A stretch of 35,782 bases of DNA from Phycisphaerales bacterium (GTDB taxonomy: Bacteria; Planctomycetota; Phycisphaerae; Phycisphaerales; SM1A02): the NCBI GenBank assembly GCA_028278245.1, contig JANQEQ010000143.1, positions 1 through 35,782 of the forward strand, written 5' to 3'. The stretch's first letter is position 1. Every line of letters starts with the position of its first letter. A program made the translations under genes and the position numbers. The notes beneath the pieces were generated by a model that was not told where the DNA came from, did no database searches, and was given only the letters and a program-made list of their open reading frames with translations. Shown here piece by piece: positions 18,879-27,074 of this stretch.

Positions 18879-18962
18879 ATGGTCTCCAGGGTGAACCAGC
18901 ATAGTAACGGACAGCTCGATTCAACGTCCGGAACCACCAGACCAGCGAAAGGCTCATCATGA
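18879..18962 (+). CDS. Possible 27-residue upstream ORF coupled to the ApgM-like gene
   Basis: This frame starts MVSRVNQHSNG and ends with a TGA that overlaps the next gene's ATG as ATGA (18959-18962). A TACATT box (18867-18872) lies 6 nt before its ATG, the same leaderless geometry as purD and uvrB. It is too short to judge by composition. It could be a leader peptide, the true start of transcription and translation, or coincidence. Confidence 0.35.
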   Translation: MVSRVNQHSNGQLDSTSGTTRPAKGSS

Positions 18963-20149
18963 AATATGTGATCGTTCTTCCTGATGGCGCAGCTGATGAT
19001 CCATTGACGGATCTGGACGGTAAGACCCCGCTGGAGGCAGCACACATTCCGAATATGGATTGGATAGCGCAGAACGGCAGGCTGGGTCGGATCTGTACCA
19101 TCCCTGAAGGATTCATCCCGGGAACGGATGTCGCCACATTGTCTCTCTTCAGTTATGACCCCACAGTGTTTTATACCGGCCGGGCGCCGATTGAGGCCGC
19201 TGCCCAGCATTTGGCCGTGGCCGACGATCAGCTCATCTTCCGCTGCAATTTCGTCACGATTGAAGACGGCCTGATGAGTGATTTTACCGCCAATCACATA
19301 TCACAAGAGCACGCGGACCAGCTCATCGATGCGCTCAACGAGTTGTTTGCCGACGATCCCTGCCAGTTCCATTCGGGCGTGTCGTATCGAAACCTCATGC
19401 TGGCTTCACAAGCTGATGAGCTGAAGGTGACGTGCCAGGCACCGCACGACATTCCCGGGCAGCCGATTGCAGATTACCTGCCACAGGGAGCCGGCGCCGA
19501 GCGGATCATCGACTTGATGGACCGGGCGAAGGTGTTACTCGATTTCCATCCGGTCAACCAGGAACGCATCAGCCAGGGTCTCAAACCCGCCACGAACATC
19601 TGGCTGTGGGGGCAGGGCAAACCGACAATCCTCGAACCGTTCTTTGAAAAGTTCGGCCACAGCGGTGCGGTCATCACCGGTGTGGATATTATCCGCGGCC
19701 TGGCAGTATGCATGGGCATGAAGCTCATCGAAGTTGAAGGTGCCACTGGCTACCTGGATACCAACTACGCAGGCAAGGGTAAAGCAGGCGTCGAAGCACT
19801 GGATAACTATGACCTGGTCGTCGTTCATGTTGAAGCGCCGGATGAAGCAGGGCACGAAGGCAACGCGCATGAAAAAGTCAAAGCCCTGGAAATGGTCGAT
19901 AAACACATCGTCGGCCCGCTCCTCAAGGAAGTGCGCACGCACGATGACTGGCGCATTCTCGTCGCGCCGGACCACCCCACCCCCTGCACGACCAAAGCCC
20001 ACTCATCCGTCCCCCCACCGTTCTGTTATGCCGGGAGTGATGTAGATGCGGTTGAAGCTACCACCTTCTGTGAAACCCACGCGCAGGAAAGTGAGCTGTT
20101 CATTGAGCACGGCCACAAGTTGATGGGGATGTTTTTGAAATCAACCTAA
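18959..20149 (+). CDS. ApgM-type cofactor-independent phosphoglycerate mutase or homoserine kinase homologue
   Basis: This 396-residue alkaline-phosphatase-fold protein begins MKYVIVLPDGAADDP (metal-binding Asp) and has IPNMDWIAQNGRLG, IPGTDVATLSLFSYDP and YTGRAPIEAA, all typical of the archaeal-type iPGM family. C-terminal metal-site segments are VHVEAPDEAGHEGNAHEKVKALEMVDKHI and LVAPDHPTPCTTKAHSS. A bacterial subgroup of about this length has been proposed to be a non-orthologous homoserine kinase. The presence of thrC and a homoserine-using sulfhydrylase 4-6 kb away fits that, but sequence alone does not separate the two roles. GAAAGG lies 7 nt before the ATG. tag follows 6 nt downstream. 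Confidence 0.85.
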   Translation: MKYVIVLPDGAADDPLTDLDGKTPLEAAHIPNMDWIAQNGRLGRICTIPEGFIPGTDVATLSLFSYDPTVFYTGRAPIEAAAQHLAVADDQLIFRCNFVTIEDGLMSDFTANHISQEHADQLIDALNELFADDPCQFHSGVSYRNLMLASQADELKVTCQAPHDIPGQPIADYLPQGAGAERIIDLMDRAKVLLDFHPVNQERISQGLKPATNIWLWGQGKPTILEPFFEKFGHSGAVITGVDIIRGLAVCMGMKLIEVEGATGYLDTNYAGKGKAGVEALDNYDLVVVHVEAPDEAGHEGNAHEKVKALEMVDKHIVGPLLKEVRTHDDWRILVAPDHPTPCTTKAHSSVPPPFCYAGSDVDAVEATTFCETHAQESELFIEHGHKLMGMFLKST

Positions 20150-20155
20150 TTCCTT

Positions 20156-20740
20156 ATGAATAGAACAATCAAAAGATGCCAATGGTGCAGCAGCAATCCG
20201 CTTGACATTGCGTACCACGATGAAGAATGGGGCGTGCCCGTCCATGATGATCGCGTTCTGTTTGAGTTTCTTATCCTCGAAGGGGCGCAGGCCGGCCTGA
20301 GTTGGCAGACCATCCTCAAGAAGCGCGCCAACTACCGGAAAGCGTTCGACCAATTCAATTTCAGGAAGATCGCATCGTATACAGACAAGGATACTGATCG
20401 CCTGTTGAACGATGCGGGTATTGTGCGCAACCGATTGAAAATCCAGTCGGCCGTGAAAAACGCGCAGGCTGCTCTGGCGGTTATCGAAGAGTTCAATTCG
20501 CTCGACGCCTTCCTCTGGCGTTACGTCGATGGCGAGCCTGTGACAAACAAATGGAAAACCCTTGCGGAGATTCCCGCGAAAACTGTTCTTTCCGATGCCA
20601 TGAGCAAGGATCTCAAGAAACGCGGCTTCAATTTCGTCGGCTCAACCATCTGCTACGCATTCATGCAGGCCGTCGGCATGGTCAATGACCACACGACAGA
20701 TTGCTTTCGTTACAAAGAAATCAAGGCGCTAGCTCAATAA
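20156..20740 (+). CDS. tag: DNA-3-methyladenine glycosylase I
   Basis: This 194-residue Tag protein opens KRCQWCSSNPLDIAYHDEEWGVPVHDDRVLFEFLILEGAQAGLSWQTILKKR, which is the family signature. It ends with the zinc-ligand segment GMVNDHTTDCFRY. It removes N3-methyladenine from alkylated DNA, starting base-excision repair. Its ATG is 6 nt after the ApgM-like stop without a clear Shine-Dalgarno, so it is likely read by reinitiation on the same mRNA. This is the second DNA-repair gene in the window (with uvrB), but the two are not linked. Confidence 0.94.
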   Translation: MNRTIKRCQWCSSNPLDIAYHDEEWGVPVHDDRVLFEFLILEGAQAGLSWQTILKKRANYRKAFDQFNFRKIASYTDKDTDRLLNDAGIVRNRLKIQSAVKNAQAALAVIEEFNSLDAFLWRYVDGEPVTNKWKTLAEIPAKTVLSDAMSKDLKKRGFNFVGSTICYAFMQAVGMVNDHTTDCFRYKEIKALAQ

Positions 20741-20824
20741 GCACAACATGGTGGGTATCGCTCCTATGTCACTCGACCCACCCTACTCGCTGCCTTCACT
20801 TGACTTGCAATGCGTATGAATCTC

Positions 20825-21523
20825 TCACGCAGCTATCGCCAGGCCGTCGCCGACTCGTGCATACTCCGGGGAAGATAATGGGCTGGCTTCCTTGCGGGCA
20901 TTGAACCAGAACGCAGCGAGCCAGATCTTACTCCCGGCTTCGATCACTGCGGGTATCTCCACATCAAATACGGTCTTTGATGTATTGAGGGCAAAGTACC
21001 AGAGAGCAGAATCAGCCGGTGGTGAATCCCCGACGTTATACAGAATCGTTGCTCCCTGTAAGCCAACCGGTTTTCCGCGATTTTCGGTACTGTCTTGATC
21101 ATACAGGCGCACATTGATCGTTCTACCAATCGTCGAGATGATCGATATATCAGGGGCAGTGGTCGGTGCTGCGATTGGCGAGCGGTGTCGATCAGGTTGA
21201 GGTAATCCCAGTTGACTGCGCATCTCATCAGTCGTACCTGGATGCGCCTGGACGATGTTCACCAGCTCCCGCGCCCCGCCTGAGCCGTACATCAGGTTCT
21301 CCCGGGCGATATTCTTGGCATTGACATTCGCCTTGGAATTCGTGTTCGGATTCTTCGCCAGGGCATAAGCCGCAGCATACACAGCGTGCAGCGCGTGATA
21401 TGCGGTCGCTTGCGCTGCATCCAGGCCGAATGATGTCGGTGTTGCAGTGATCCGCGTGTCAAAGTTCTTTGACCAGGCAAGCAGATCAGCATCTTTCTTT
21501 GGGGGGAACACAGGTACGGGCAT
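20825..21523 (-). CDS. Unrecognised 232-residue protein, planctomycete-style
   Basis: The start at ATG 21523 is supported by AAAGGA 5-6 nt upstream; a GTG at 21538 is less likely. The N-terminal half is helical and polar (DADLLAWSKNFDTRITATP, LDAAQATAYHALHAVYAAAYALAKNPNTNS). It contains LVNIVQAHPGTTDEMRSQLGLP, followed by a Pro/Thr linker (about 110-130). The C-terminal half is beta-rich, with ATILYNVGDSPPADSALWYFALNTSKTVFDVEIPA, and looks like a fibronectin-III-type fold. There is no signal peptide or membrane segment. The layout recalls a hypothetical family common in planctomycetes; that recollection is unchecked. Function unknown. A hairpin sits in its leader. Confidence 0.7.
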   Translation of the reverse strand: MPVPVFPPKKDADLLAWSKNFDTRITATPTSFGLDAAQATAYHALHAVYAAAYALAKNPNTNSKANVNAKNIARENLMYGSGGARELVNIVQAHPGTTDEMRSQLGLPQPDRHRSPIAAPTTAPDISIISTIGRTINVRLYDQDSTENRGKPVGLQGATILYNVGDSPPADSALWYFALNTSKTVFDVEIPAVIEAGSKIWLAAFWFNARKEASPLSSPEYARVGDGLAIAA

Positions 21524-21538
21524 GGTTTTTCCTTTCAC

Positions 21539-21568
21539 ACTCTCCCCATGTGGGGGGTATGGGAGAGT
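21539..21568 (-). promoter_or_regulatory. Hairpin in the leader of the 20825-21523 gene
   Basis: ACTCTCCC...CAT (21539-21549) pairs with ATGGGAGAGT (21559-21568), a 10-bp stem with one bulged base. The loop holds a G6 run in plus orientation. It ends about 16 nt before the minus-strand start codon, just ahead of the ribosome site, so it could affect translation. No T tract. Confidence 0.45.
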
Positions 21569-21660
21569 GGAGAGAGTGCTGGTGTGAGTGAATTTTCTTT
21601 ACCACCCTTTTGTTCCAAAGTCTTTTTTTCGTCCGGAAGCGTGTGTTTCATAACACGAAT

Positions 21661-21850
21661 CGTCCAATTCAGACTGACTACCTTCTCAGCAGACTGCGGA
21701 AACTCTAAGCAGACTTCTGGGCTTATTCAGGGCTTTCTAAAGATTTATGGGAATTTCCGATGGCTTTTGGGGATTGCAGGGATCTTCCGGTAACTACTGG
21801 GAGTTTACCGGGACTGATGAAACCTTCAGGGGGTTCCTAAGATGTTTACC
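21661..21850. repeat. Degenerate 10-bp tandem repeat, about 19 units
   Basis: Written in rows of ten from 21661, nearly every row has T at position 5 and most have GG at positions 9-10, with a rough consensus RRNYTTNYGG. CAGACT recurs at exactly 20-bp steps (21670, 21690, 21710). GGG runs then recur at 21719, 21730, 21749, 21769, 21779, 21799, 21810 and 21829, all near multiples of 10. The tract is non-coding and ends about 180 bp before the DUF262 gene. Confidence 0.7.
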
Positions 21851-22029
21851 ACCGTCCGCATGATCCCCGATTCTCGTCTGCACGTGTATGATGACTACAA
21901 ATTGTGTGGGGAGAGCGCAACAATTCCCAATTTTTTGTACAATCAGACACACAACATGTGGGCATCGTTTTTATCTCGCTCAACTCAACTTACTCGCTGG
22001 AAGCAGAATGTCCTTGGGAGGTATTCAAT

Positions 22030-23133
22030 ATGACTTTGAGTAATGAAATTGATCGCTGGCGCAAAGAGATTCGAACAGATCGATACTCAATGTCGATCGG
22101 AGAGTGGATAAGTCTTTATGAAAATAAAGAAATAGATATCCACCCAGAATTTCAACGATTCTATAGGTGGGACTCATTGCAGAAGACTCGACTAATCGAG
22201 TCGATCCTACTTGGGATTCCAATACCACCAATTTTTGTTAGTCAGCGACCAGATGGCATCTGGGATGTTGTCGATGGATTACAACGTCTTTCTACTATTT
22301 ATGAGTTTGTCGGGATCCTACGTGATGAGAATGGAAACCATTTAAATCCTCTCTCTCTACAAGAAGCTAAATATCTACCATCTTTGAATGGAAAGAAATG
22401 GAACAACCCAGATGACGCGAGTAACTCCTTTACAACTGAACAAAGATTACTCATTAAGCGTTCAGCGATCGCAGCAAGCATAATTCTGCGAGAGAGTGAT
22501 GAATTGGCTAAATTCGAGTTATTCCAGCGCCTCAATACAGGAGGTTCAAGTTTAACCGCACAGGAGGTCAGAAATTGTATCCTCGTAATGGTTAATGATA
22601 GATTCTATAGATGGCTGAAGAGTCTTTCTTCTCAAGATTCTTTCCAAGAATGTATAAGCCTTAGTGATCGTCCAATTGAGCAGCAGTACGATATGGAATT
22701 AGCATTGAGGTTTATTGTATTTTCAAATCTGGATCAAGCAGAATTGAATAGCATTGGGGATGTTGGGGTATTCGTAACAAATAGAATGATCACTTTTGCC
22801 AATGAATTGAATCAGCAGCAACAAAATGATCTAGAGGAACGATTCAAAGCCACCTTCGATCTTCTGTGTAACACAACAGCTTCAAGTTCATTTCGGAGAT
22901 ATAACTCACAACGCAGTAAGTTTATGGGGGGATTCGTACTTTCCCCCTTTGAGGTAGTTGCATATGGCTTAGGATATAATTGGCCAGATATACCGGAGCC
23001 AGATTCTATTGAAGATAAAATAAAAAGTCTCTGGTCCAACAGCACATTTCGTGAATGGTCAGGATCCGGAATAACAGCAACGCGTCGTTTACCTCGCTTA
23101 GTACCACTTGGACGCGAGATCTTTACAAGATGA
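22030..23133 (+). CDS. DUF262 (GmrS/ParB-like fold) protein
   Basis: The ATG at 22030 has GGGAGG 8 nt upstream; an in-frame extension to 21904 has no support. The product has 367 residues. The N-terminal DUF262 core shows IHPEFQRFYRWDSLQKTRLIESILLGIPIPPIFV (residues 37-70) and WDVVDGLQRLSTIYEF (78-93), where the family usually has DGQQR. ELFQRLNTGGSSLTAQEVRNCIL follows. The C-terminal part has no DUF1524 HNH nuclease, unlike GmrSD fusions. DUF262 proteins are NTP-binding or hydrolysing components of modification-dependent restriction and related defence systems. The gene is markedly more AT-rich than its neighbours, with rare-type codons (AGA, ATA), suggesting transfer. It is coupled by ATGA to the HEPN gene. 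Confidence 0.85.
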   Translation: MTLSNEIDRWRKEIRTDRYSMSIGEWISLYENKEIDIHPEFQRFYRWDSLQKTRLIESILLGIPIPPIFVSQRPDGIWDVVDGLQRLSTIYEFVGILRDENGNHLNPLSLQEAKYLPSLNGKKWNNPDDASNSFTTEQRLLIKRSAIAASIILRESDELAKFELFQRLNTGGSSLTAQEVRNCILVMVNDRFYRWLKSLSSQDSFQECISLSDRPIEQQYDMELALRFIVFSNLDQAELNSIGDVGVFVTNRMITFANELNQQQQNDLEERFKATFDLLCNTTASSSFRRYNSQRSKFMGGFVLSPFEVVAYGLGYNWPDIPEPDSIEDKIKSLWSNSTFREWSGSGITATRRLPRLVPLGREIFTR

Positions 23134-23780
23134 AGATTCGTACTAAAGAACAGCTATCCGACAGACTTAGCGATCAATTAAGCTGGAGAAAGAAAGAACT
23201 CTCAGCAGTACTAACAATGGTTATGCAGCGCCGTGAATCCGTTGGATTTAAGAGAGCAATGATACGTTCTGGTATTGCATTATTGTATGCACATTTCGAA
23301 GGATTTGTAAAAAATGCTGCGACCCACTATTTGGAATATATCGCATTGCAACGACTCAGATACAATGAGCTAGCAACTCCTTTTCTTGCAATTTGCGTAC
23401 GTTCCTATATTGGAAATATGGTTGAATCTAAAAAGGCTTCATCGTTTGCACCCATTGTACAAATTCTTGTTAATAATATCTCACAAAGAGCAAAACTCCC
23501 ATTTAATAAATCCATTGATACTGAATCAAATCTCTCCTCAAAAGTATTTAAAGAGATTGTATGGTGTTTAAATCTCGATTATTCACCCTATGAATCAAAG
23601 GAAAAGCTCCTTGATAAAAGGTTGTTAAAAAGAAGGAATTATATTGCTCATGGAGAGCATCTTCAGATAGAAGAAAGCGAATATAATGAGATTCACGATG
23701 AGGTGCTATTTATTCTCAATACCCTTCGCAATCAGATTGAAGGAGCTGCGATTGATGAAACGTTTCGCAAGTCCTATTAA
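23130..23780 (+). CDS. HEPN-domain putative RNase (MAE_28990/MAE_18760-like)
   Basis: The ATG at 23130 overlaps the DUF262 stop (ATGA 23130-23133). The product has 216 residues and is mostly helical. IALLYAHFEGFVKNAATHYLEYIALQ (residues 49-74) matches the N-terminal helix of MAE_28990/MAE_18760-type HEPN proteins. RNYIAHGE (R169 to H174) is the HEPN R-x4-H catalytic motif. HEPN proteins with this motif are metal-independent RNases used as toxins or abortive-infection effectors. Pairing with DUF262 is known for these families, so this is a likely two-gene effector and regulator unit; phage defence is inference. AT-rich like its partner. Confidence 0.8.
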   Translation: MKIRTKEQLSDRLSDQLSWRKKELSAVLTMVMQRRESVGFKRAMIRSGIALLYAHFEGFVKNAATHYLEYIALQRLRYNELATPFLAICVRSYIGNMVESKKASSFAPIVQILVNNISQRAKLPFNKSIDTESNLSSKVFKEIVWCLNLDYSPYESKEKLLDKRLLKRRNYIAHGEHLQIEESEYNEIHDEVLFILNTLRNQIEGAAIDETFRKSY

Positions 23781-23910
23781 ATGCATTGCAGAGAGCACAG
23801 TTTGTTGAGAAACTTTAGGATTATTTACTCTGTATATTGTGTAATGTAACTGAATAAAGCCAAACTCGATGCCCTTTACCCACCCGACAAGTTGAATTGA
23901 GCATAACTCT

Positions 23911-25368
23911 TTAGCTCTTTGCCCCGGCCATACTTACTTTCGAACTGGCGGTGATCTTGTTCAGTGCCTGGTCCAAGTCGGCGATGACATCATCAGGGTG
24001 TTCAGCACCAACACATAAGCGCACGAGATTCGGTGGAATATGGGCGAGCTTTCGTCCTTCTTCACCCTGTTGTTGATGGGTGGAGATGGCGGGGATAGTC
24101 GCGACAGACTTGATGCGGCCTAAATCAGTTGCGCGCCAGATGCGCTGCAACGCATCGAACACAACGCGAGTGTTCTCACGTCCACCTTTGACACAGAAGC
24201 TCATGAGGTGGCCATAGCGATTCACCGGCTTGCGATAAAGCGGATCGTCCTCTGCATCGACCAGCCACATGTATTTGCTGGCCAAATCATGCAGCGGATG
24301 GTTGGGCAGTCCCAAATACTCGACTGATTCAACCATTGACTGATCCTGCAGCCACTCGGCCACGGTCATCGTGTTACGGCTGAGCATGTCCATCTTGCTG
24401 CGGATGGTTCGCATGTCATTGAGCGTCAGGATTGCCTGCATGGGATGAAGATTCGGACCTGTGTCGCGGTTGGGTAGGTACTTGGTGTACAAGCAGAAAT
24501 CCTGCTTCATCGCTTCGTTGGGGATATTGGTGGTGATATCGCCACGGGAGATAATTGCCCCGGCCACACCGAATCCGCTGGTGGTCAGACTCTTGGTCGC
24601 AGACTGAACGACGATGTCCACACCATGACAAATCGGTCGCAGCAAGGCAGGTGTTGCCACCGTGCTATCACAAATCAGCGGTAAGTCGTGACTGTGCGCG
24701 ACATCCGCAACGGCTTTGATATCAAAGAAACCCTGGCCGGGATTGCTGGGCAGTTCACCGTAGAGGAAGCGCGTGTTTTTATCTATCTTGCTCGCCCATT
24801 CATCGGGATCGGATGGATCCTCGATCCAGCGACATTCGATACCGCGTTCTTCCATGTAGCGGATGCTGAAGAGTTGGAACGTTCCGCCGTAGCATTGGGC
24901 CGTAGCGAGGAAGTTTCGCTTCTCGTGTACGTGCTCTTGTGTGTGAACAAGGAATGGTTGGGTTGCGGCTGCGATGGCTGCCATACCGGAACTTGTCGAG
25001 CAGGCACTCGTTTGGCCGTCAAACCCATACCCTTCGAGCAGAGCCAGTGTCCATTCAAGATAGTACGTGCTGGGATTAGCGATGCGCGAGTAACACCAGG
25101 TGGGGATCTGGTACGCCAGGGCGCATTCCATTTCATCCGAATCGCGATACGCCTGGCTGGAACTCATAAACACCGGCTCAATGATCGCCCCCTGGTAGTC
25201 CTCAATCGCATCCTCGACATTGTACAAACCGTGGACCGCAATCGTGTCGAATTTCCACTTCTTGACGGTGTTTTTGATGTAGTTACCACGCTGTGCAAGG
25301 TAGGCATTGTTCTTATCAATGTATGCCTGCATTCCCGGAGTGATTTGAAGTTCATCAGGACTGGACAT
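23911..25368 (-). CDS. Cys/Met-metabolism PLP enzyme, O-acylhomoserine sulfhydrylase-like
   Basis: The start at ATG 25368 follows AGGAG by 6-7 nt; a TTG five codons upstream is less likely. The product has 485 residues, longer than the usual 400-430 because of an N-terminal extension of about 50 residues before DTIAVHG. SACSTSSGMAAIAAA, CDSTVATPALLRPICHGVDIVVQSATKSLTTSGFGVAG (with the Schiff-base Lys) and LVRLCVGAEHPDDVIADLDQAL are all family hallmarks. It should form homocysteine or cystathionine from an activated homoserine in methionine synthesis. Exact substrate is uncertain. It is divergent from thrC, which draws on the same homoserine pool. No SAM-riboswitch features were seen in the leader. 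Confidence 0.87.
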   Translation of the reverse strand: MSSPDELQITPGMQAYIDKNNAYLAQRGNYIKNTVKKWKFDTIAVHGLYNVEDAIEDYQGAIIEPVFMSSSQAYRDSDEMECALAYQIPTWCYSRIANPSTYYLEWTLALLEGYGFDGQTSACSTSSGMAAIAAATQPFLVHTQEHVHEKRNFLATAQCYGGTFQLFSIRYMEERGIECRWIEDPSDPDEWASKIDKNTRFLYGELPSNPGQGFFDIKAVADVAHSHDLPLICDSTVATPALLRPICHGVDIVVQSATKSLTTSGFGVAGAIISRGDITTNIPNEAMKQDFCLYTKYLPNRDTGPNLHPMQAILTLNDMRTIRSKMDMLSRNTMTVAEWLQDQSMVESVEYLGLPNHPLHDLASKYMWLVDAEDDPLYRKPVNRYGHLMSFCVKGGRENTRVVFDALQRIWRATDLGRIKSVATIPAISTHQQQGEEGRKLAHIPPNLVRLCVGAEHPDDVIADLDQALNKITASSKVSMAGAKS

Positions 25369-25554
25369 GGGAATCTCCTGCAAAATCGAAACAGCCCGCC
25401 TGGCTGAAACGGAAAAAAGATTGTTCCATCCAGTCTATCGCCCATGCATCCACCAGCCAAGCCTCATCACTGATATACCAATCTTGAAAAGACCCCAGCC
25501 AGTTCCTACCCTGACATCGAGCCGAATCTCTCCCACCCGCCGGCACATATCACA

Positions 25555-26946
25555 GTGAGCACCACTATGCGCTACTACAGCACAAATCGGCAAGTCCCTG
25601 ACGTCACACTCGCAGAGGCACTCTTGCAGGGACAGGCATCAGATCGGGGCCTTTTTCTCCCCGAGCACTTCCCGCAGCTGACGCATGAAGATCTGCTGAA
25701 CCTGGTCGATCTCTCATATCCCGAAATCGCCTACCAGATCCTGCGCCGATTTACGCAAGGTATTTTTGATGACGAAACGGTTCTCAGGCTGTGTGAAGAT
25801 GCGTACACCTACGACATCCCGCTGGAGCACGTGGCCGATCGTCAATATGTCATGCGCCTTGACCAGGGCCCAACCGCATCATTCAAGGACTTCGCAGCGT
25901 GCATGATGGCACGCTGGATGGGTCAACTCATGGCTCATGAATCAGGCGAACTGGTCATCCTCACCGCAACATCAGGCGACACCGGCTCCGCAGTAGCACA
26001 CGCCTACCTCGGCGTGGATCGGGTTCACGTTGTGATTCTCTTTCCGATCGAGGAAGTATCCGACCGTCAGCGCAGGCAGATGACCACGCTGGGCGGCAAC
26101 GTCACAACCATTGGGATCGAAGGCAAATTCGACGACGGCCAGGCAATGGTCAAACAAGCCTTTGCCGATCCGGAATTGAAGGATATCCGCCTCACCAGCG
26201 CCAACTCTATTAACATTGGTCGGCTCCTGCCCCAGGCAGTGTATTACTTTTATGCTTATGTTCGACTGGCAAATGTTAAGGCTGGTGAAGAAGTCATCTT
26301 CTCCGTGCCATCAGGGAACTTCGGCGATATGATGGGCGGAGTGATCGCCCGGCAGATGGGCTTGCCGATTCAGAAATTCATCATCGCCACCAACGCCAAT
26401 GATGAGGTACCTAATTTTCTGCGCACAGGTCAGTATGATCCGGTTATCCCATCGCGCGTCTGCATATCCAACGCGATGAACGTGGGACACCCGTCAAACC
26501 TAGCTCGACTCATCGACATCTACGGCGGGCAGATGGATGAAAAAGGCAAACTCATCACGCAACCAGACATGGATCGTTTACGCAAAGATATCTTTGCCGT
26601 CAGCATCAATGATGACCAGACCCGTGCAACCATTCGCAGTGCTTACCAACAGCATAAGCTCATACTGGAACCGCATGGAGCAGTCGGTTGGGCCGGGCTG
26701 CAGGATTACATCACGAAGGAATCGGTGCCTTCGGATATGCTCTGCATTTCACTGGAGACCGCCCACCCGGCCAAGTTCCCCGAGGAAATACAAGCCCTGG
26801 TTGGCATCGAACCTGCAACCCCTCCAAGCCTGGAAGGACTTGAAGAAAGGGATGAGGAATATCCCGTTTTCTCGATTAATTATGAACCGTTCCGCGATTT
26901 CCTGCGCAAACAGTTCGCATCATCACCGACAGCTTCTGTTGAGTAA
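25555..26946 (+). CDS. thrC: Threonine synthase
   Basis: This 463-residue fold-type II PLP enzyme has the Schiff-base lysine K111 in LDQGPTASFKDFA. It then shows ILTATSGDTGSAVAHAYLG, SANSINIGRLLPQAVYYFYAY and VPSGNFGDMMGG, the long ThrC type seen in proteobacteria. It converts O-phosphohomoserine to threonine. GTG 25555 (MSTTMRYYST) and ATG 25567 are both possible starts; families normally begin at the MRYYSTN part, and neither has a Shine-Dalgarno. No thrA or thrB is beside it. The ApgM-like gene 5.4 kb upstream could supply the kinase step. Confidence 0.95.
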   Translation: MSTTMRYYSTNRQVPDVTLAEALLQGQASDRGLFLPEHFPQLTHEDLLNLVDLSYPEIAYQILRRFTQGIFDDETVLRLCEDAYTYDIPLEHVADRQYVMRLDQGPTASFKDFAACMMARWMGQLMAHESGELVILTATSGDTGSAVAHAYLGVDRVHVVILFPIEEVSDRQRRQMTTLGGNVTTIGIEGKFDDGQAMVKQAFADPELKDIRLTSANSINIGRLLPQAVYYFYAYVRLANVKAGEEVIFSVPSGNFGDMMGGVIARQMGLPIQKFIIATNANDEVPNFLRTGQYDPVIPSRVCISNAMNVGHPSNLARLIDIYGGQMDEKGKLITQPDMDRLRKDIFAVSINDDQTRATIRSAYQQHKLILEPHGAVGWAGLQDYITKESVPSDMLCISLETAHPAKFPEEIQALVGIEPATPPSLEGLEERDEEYPVFSINYEPFRDFLRKQFASSPTASVE

Positions 26947-27074
26947 ATCATTGTTTATCTGAATATCACCGCTTCGAAAGCAGGGACTCCTGTCCCCCCA
27001 CACATTGCGCCGCATTCCTTGTCGCTCAACCCTCCCTCCAGTAAGATACTCACACCTCTGTGAAGGGGCGGATA

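Larger units (their letters stand above)
21524..22029. other. Intergenic region left of the DUF262-HEPN islet
   Basis: This 506-bp gap holds the leader hairpin of the leftward gene, the 10-bp repeat tract, a GTGTGGGG copy (21904), a TACAAT box (21938-21943) that could serve as a -10, and the DUF262 ribosome site GGGAGG (22016-22021). The small reading frames here are not credible. Confidence 0.55.

Noticed and set aside
20750-20782. Inverted repeat GGTGGGT/ACCCACC between tag and the leftward gene
   Set aside because: The loop of 19 nt is long and no T run follows; weak as a terminator.
25369-25554. SAM- or SAH-type riboswitch ahead of the sulfhydrylase gene
   Set aside because: No conserved core could be recognised on the minus strand.
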